Source: Cryptomeria japonica (lineage: Eukaryota; Streptophyta; Pinopsida; Cupressales; Cupressaceae). From it: a DNA stretch of 64,000 nt. The stretch spans positions 303,587,450 to 303,651,449 of the forward strand of contig NC_081408.1 in assembly GCF_030272615.1 (NCBI RefSeq), written 5' to 3'. Shown in pieces: positions 62,160 to 64,000 of this stretch; positions within the stretch are counted from its first letter, which is position 1; the number at the start of each line of letters is the position of its first letter. Position numbers and translations under genes: made by a program. A model generated the notes under the pieces. It searched no databases, was not told the DNA's origin, and saw nothing but the letters and a program-made list of their open reading frames with translations.

Positions 62160-63360
62160 ATCTTTTTGGGGGTTTTTATTGATTCAGTTTTTGGTCATTT
62201 AATGTTTTAGATCTGGACTATTTGGAGCTAACATTTGCAAATCTAGCTAACAAAATTGGTGCAGCTTGTCTTGAAAGAAAAATCATTTGGTTGAAAGCCC
62301 CTATTTTCACAAAGTCGTTTGGATTTAAAATTTACCTAACTCGTGTGCTTGCAGAAAGGGGTGATTATTTCAAACAATCCAAACTACTAACAAAATCTTT
62401 GTTGCAGGTCCTTGGCAAGGGTTTTTGGATTTTTATTGTGTGCCTTGTTTTCATAGACTAGCAAACACTTCAATTGGTGCACTAAAATTGAATCATTGTC
62501 TTTTGTGTCTTGAGTAATAGGCTCTTTTTGTTTAATCTTTAGAGGGTCTGTCTTCCCGTGTGGTCATTAAGACTACTAGTGAGAAGAGAATGACCCAAGT
62601 GGTAGCAAAAGAAAAGCTATCTTCTTCCAAACCACTATAAATAACTGTATTCATGGTGAAAACTATGAATAACATGTGTTGATTAGTTCATACCGACACT
62701 ATGTCTCCCCATAAACCCGTTTGATCAAATTTATTTGATTAGTTGTAGGGCGTAACCCCTACCGGTTGGGAGCCTTCTGTATTTACAGAGCTGAAAGTGC
62801 CACATGTATGGCCACATGAGCGGATGCCCTTACTAGCACCTTTTTGTTTTAGAAGCCCAAATCCTTCTAGTTGTTGAGGCAGGAGGTCGGACCTCTGGTA
62901 GTATCCCACACACATATGGTTCTTAGTAGAGATACAAAGTTCACCACGGGGAGTTTTCGTGGAGACTGATGCTTGGCTGACCCGAGAAGTGAGTGCTGAG
63001 GGTGGAGCCAATGAGGTCAAACATCTAAGTATTCGCTTTGAATAGCGTAGCCTTGGGGGTAAAACCCCATGTGGGATCAACAACTATTGTCTTGGCCAGC
63101 CATAAGAATTGTGCTTGACTTATTTTAAACATTCAAACATTCAAGACCAAACAGCAAAAACATTGTGTCTTTTGTGTCTTCAAGTGTATGCAAAACATTT
63201 TTACATCAAACAACACTTTTCTTGGAGTCATTTTGATTCTAGACTTTAGCAAACATTAGGTCCTCATCAACACTGTGTCCTCTTGTCATGAAAAATAGTC
63301 AAACAGTCAGATTTGGTCACAACAAAAATGACTTCACAGATTGGAAAAAATTGCACAAAT
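62160..63360 (+). other. retroelement leader, no gene recognised
   Basis: Contains a G/C-richer block at 62740-63090 (ggcgtaacccctaccggttg through gtaaaaccccatgtggga) and short frames such as 62222-62461 without a domain. Probably 5' untranslated region of the element at 61007. Confidence 0.4.
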
Positions 63361-63368
63361 TTTGCAGA

Positions 63369-63560
63369 AAAGCATCTATGTCAGACATAATAGCATCTGT
63401 GTTGTATAACCGCGTCTGTGAAGGGCAGAAACATGTATGTGTTTCCAAAATCAACATTTCAATTTACAAAAAAATCTTAGAACTGCATCTGCATTAAATA
63501 GAACCACATCTATGTCAGGAAATCGCGTCTGTGAAGTATACAGGCATGTCTGTGTTCAGA
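63369..63560 (+). repeat. degenerate CGCGTCTGTG repeats, second cluster
   Basis: Eight copies of the same motif (near 63369, 63390, 63410, 63431, 63483, 63504, 63524, 63544), again about 20 bp apart, 1.2 kb after the first cluster. The last 440 bp (63561-64000) show nothing recognisable. Confidence 0.65.
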
Positions 63561-64000
63561 ATTGAAAAAATTTTACAGTCTAGCAAACAAACACAGTCAG
63601 TTTTAGAATTCTTGAGCTTCCTAGGTTATTTCTCCAGGTTTTCATTTAGCATTCAACCTGTCTTTGGGTCTCACACAGTCCATCATTGCTTTACACCTTA
63701 CATTACATTCACATTTGTCTAAACTTGAGTCAAAAGGTCACTTGCTTGTCCTCATCATACTTTGTCAACACACTACATACAACAACATTTTGCTAAGTGG
63801 TCCCTCATCAAGGTCTATCACCTTTGGGTCTCATTTGGTCTTACTTAGAGTCAAGGTCAACTTACCTCATCAAGAGAAACTATCCTCTCTTTGGAAGTCA
63901 CACCTACTCTACTACATACATACTTGGTCTTACACTTTGGACATTGCAAGTACACTTCAGATTCATTTACATTCCATCCAACCCTTGGTCTTCCATACTC

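Overview
The window is nuclear DNA of a seed plant, most likely a conifer or other gymnosperm. The evidence is a receptor-kinase gene split by one intron of about 7.6 kb, and about 45 kb of deeply nested, mutated transposable elements with no other intact gene. The species call is an inference. I see no rRNA, tRNA, CRISPR array or bacterial feature.

Layout. Positions 1-985 hold a broken Ty3/gypsy reverse transcriptase-RNase H on the minus strand, followed by a degenerate minisatellite (1006-1495) and a dead LINE (2350-3512). Positions 4296-14764 hold the 3' part of a leucine-rich-repeat receptor kinase of the malectin-domain type (LRR-VIII-like): eight exons for malectin, transmembrane and kinase regions, all open. 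The signal peptide and LRR exons must lie before the window. Its large intron (4664-12274) carries an LTR/primer-site remnant and families of small foldback repeats.

From about 17 kb the DNA is nested mobile elements. A minus-strand Copia element (17046-19330) is followed by a second Copia element (about 20690 onward). The RNase H gene of the second is cut in two: its halves are at 22205-22552 and 47409-47580, and they read in register across a 24.9-kb insertion flanked by a 4-bp duplication (AGTC). That insertion, called element A here (22553-47408), is the main discovery. It has about 30-bp terminal inverted repeats, long inverted arms with palindromic GCGTACGC blocks and polypyrimidine/polypurine tracts, and a core of a 20-bp satellite arranged as mirror-image arrays. 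It was later hit by a 9.5-kb element with an unfamiliar long broken ORF (26980-36500, itself hit by a 3.1-kb LTR-like element) and by a 5.2-kb LTR-like element (40449-45628, itself hit by a solo LTR). Without these, element A is about 10.1 kb.

A second element of related composition (B, roughly 48.4-58.8 kb) repeats the theme: inverted arms, CT/GA minisatellites and the same satellite, split by a 2.5-kb solo LTR. Beside it (59606-60796, minus) lies a decayed gene with WSD...QFK and HGKGEHDG motifs, possibly a transposase. The window ends in the LTR, primer site and leader of another Ty3/gypsy-like element (61007 onward).

The order of insertion can be read directly from target duplications: Copia, then element A, then the 9.5-kb and 5.2-kb insertions, then the solo LTRs inside them.
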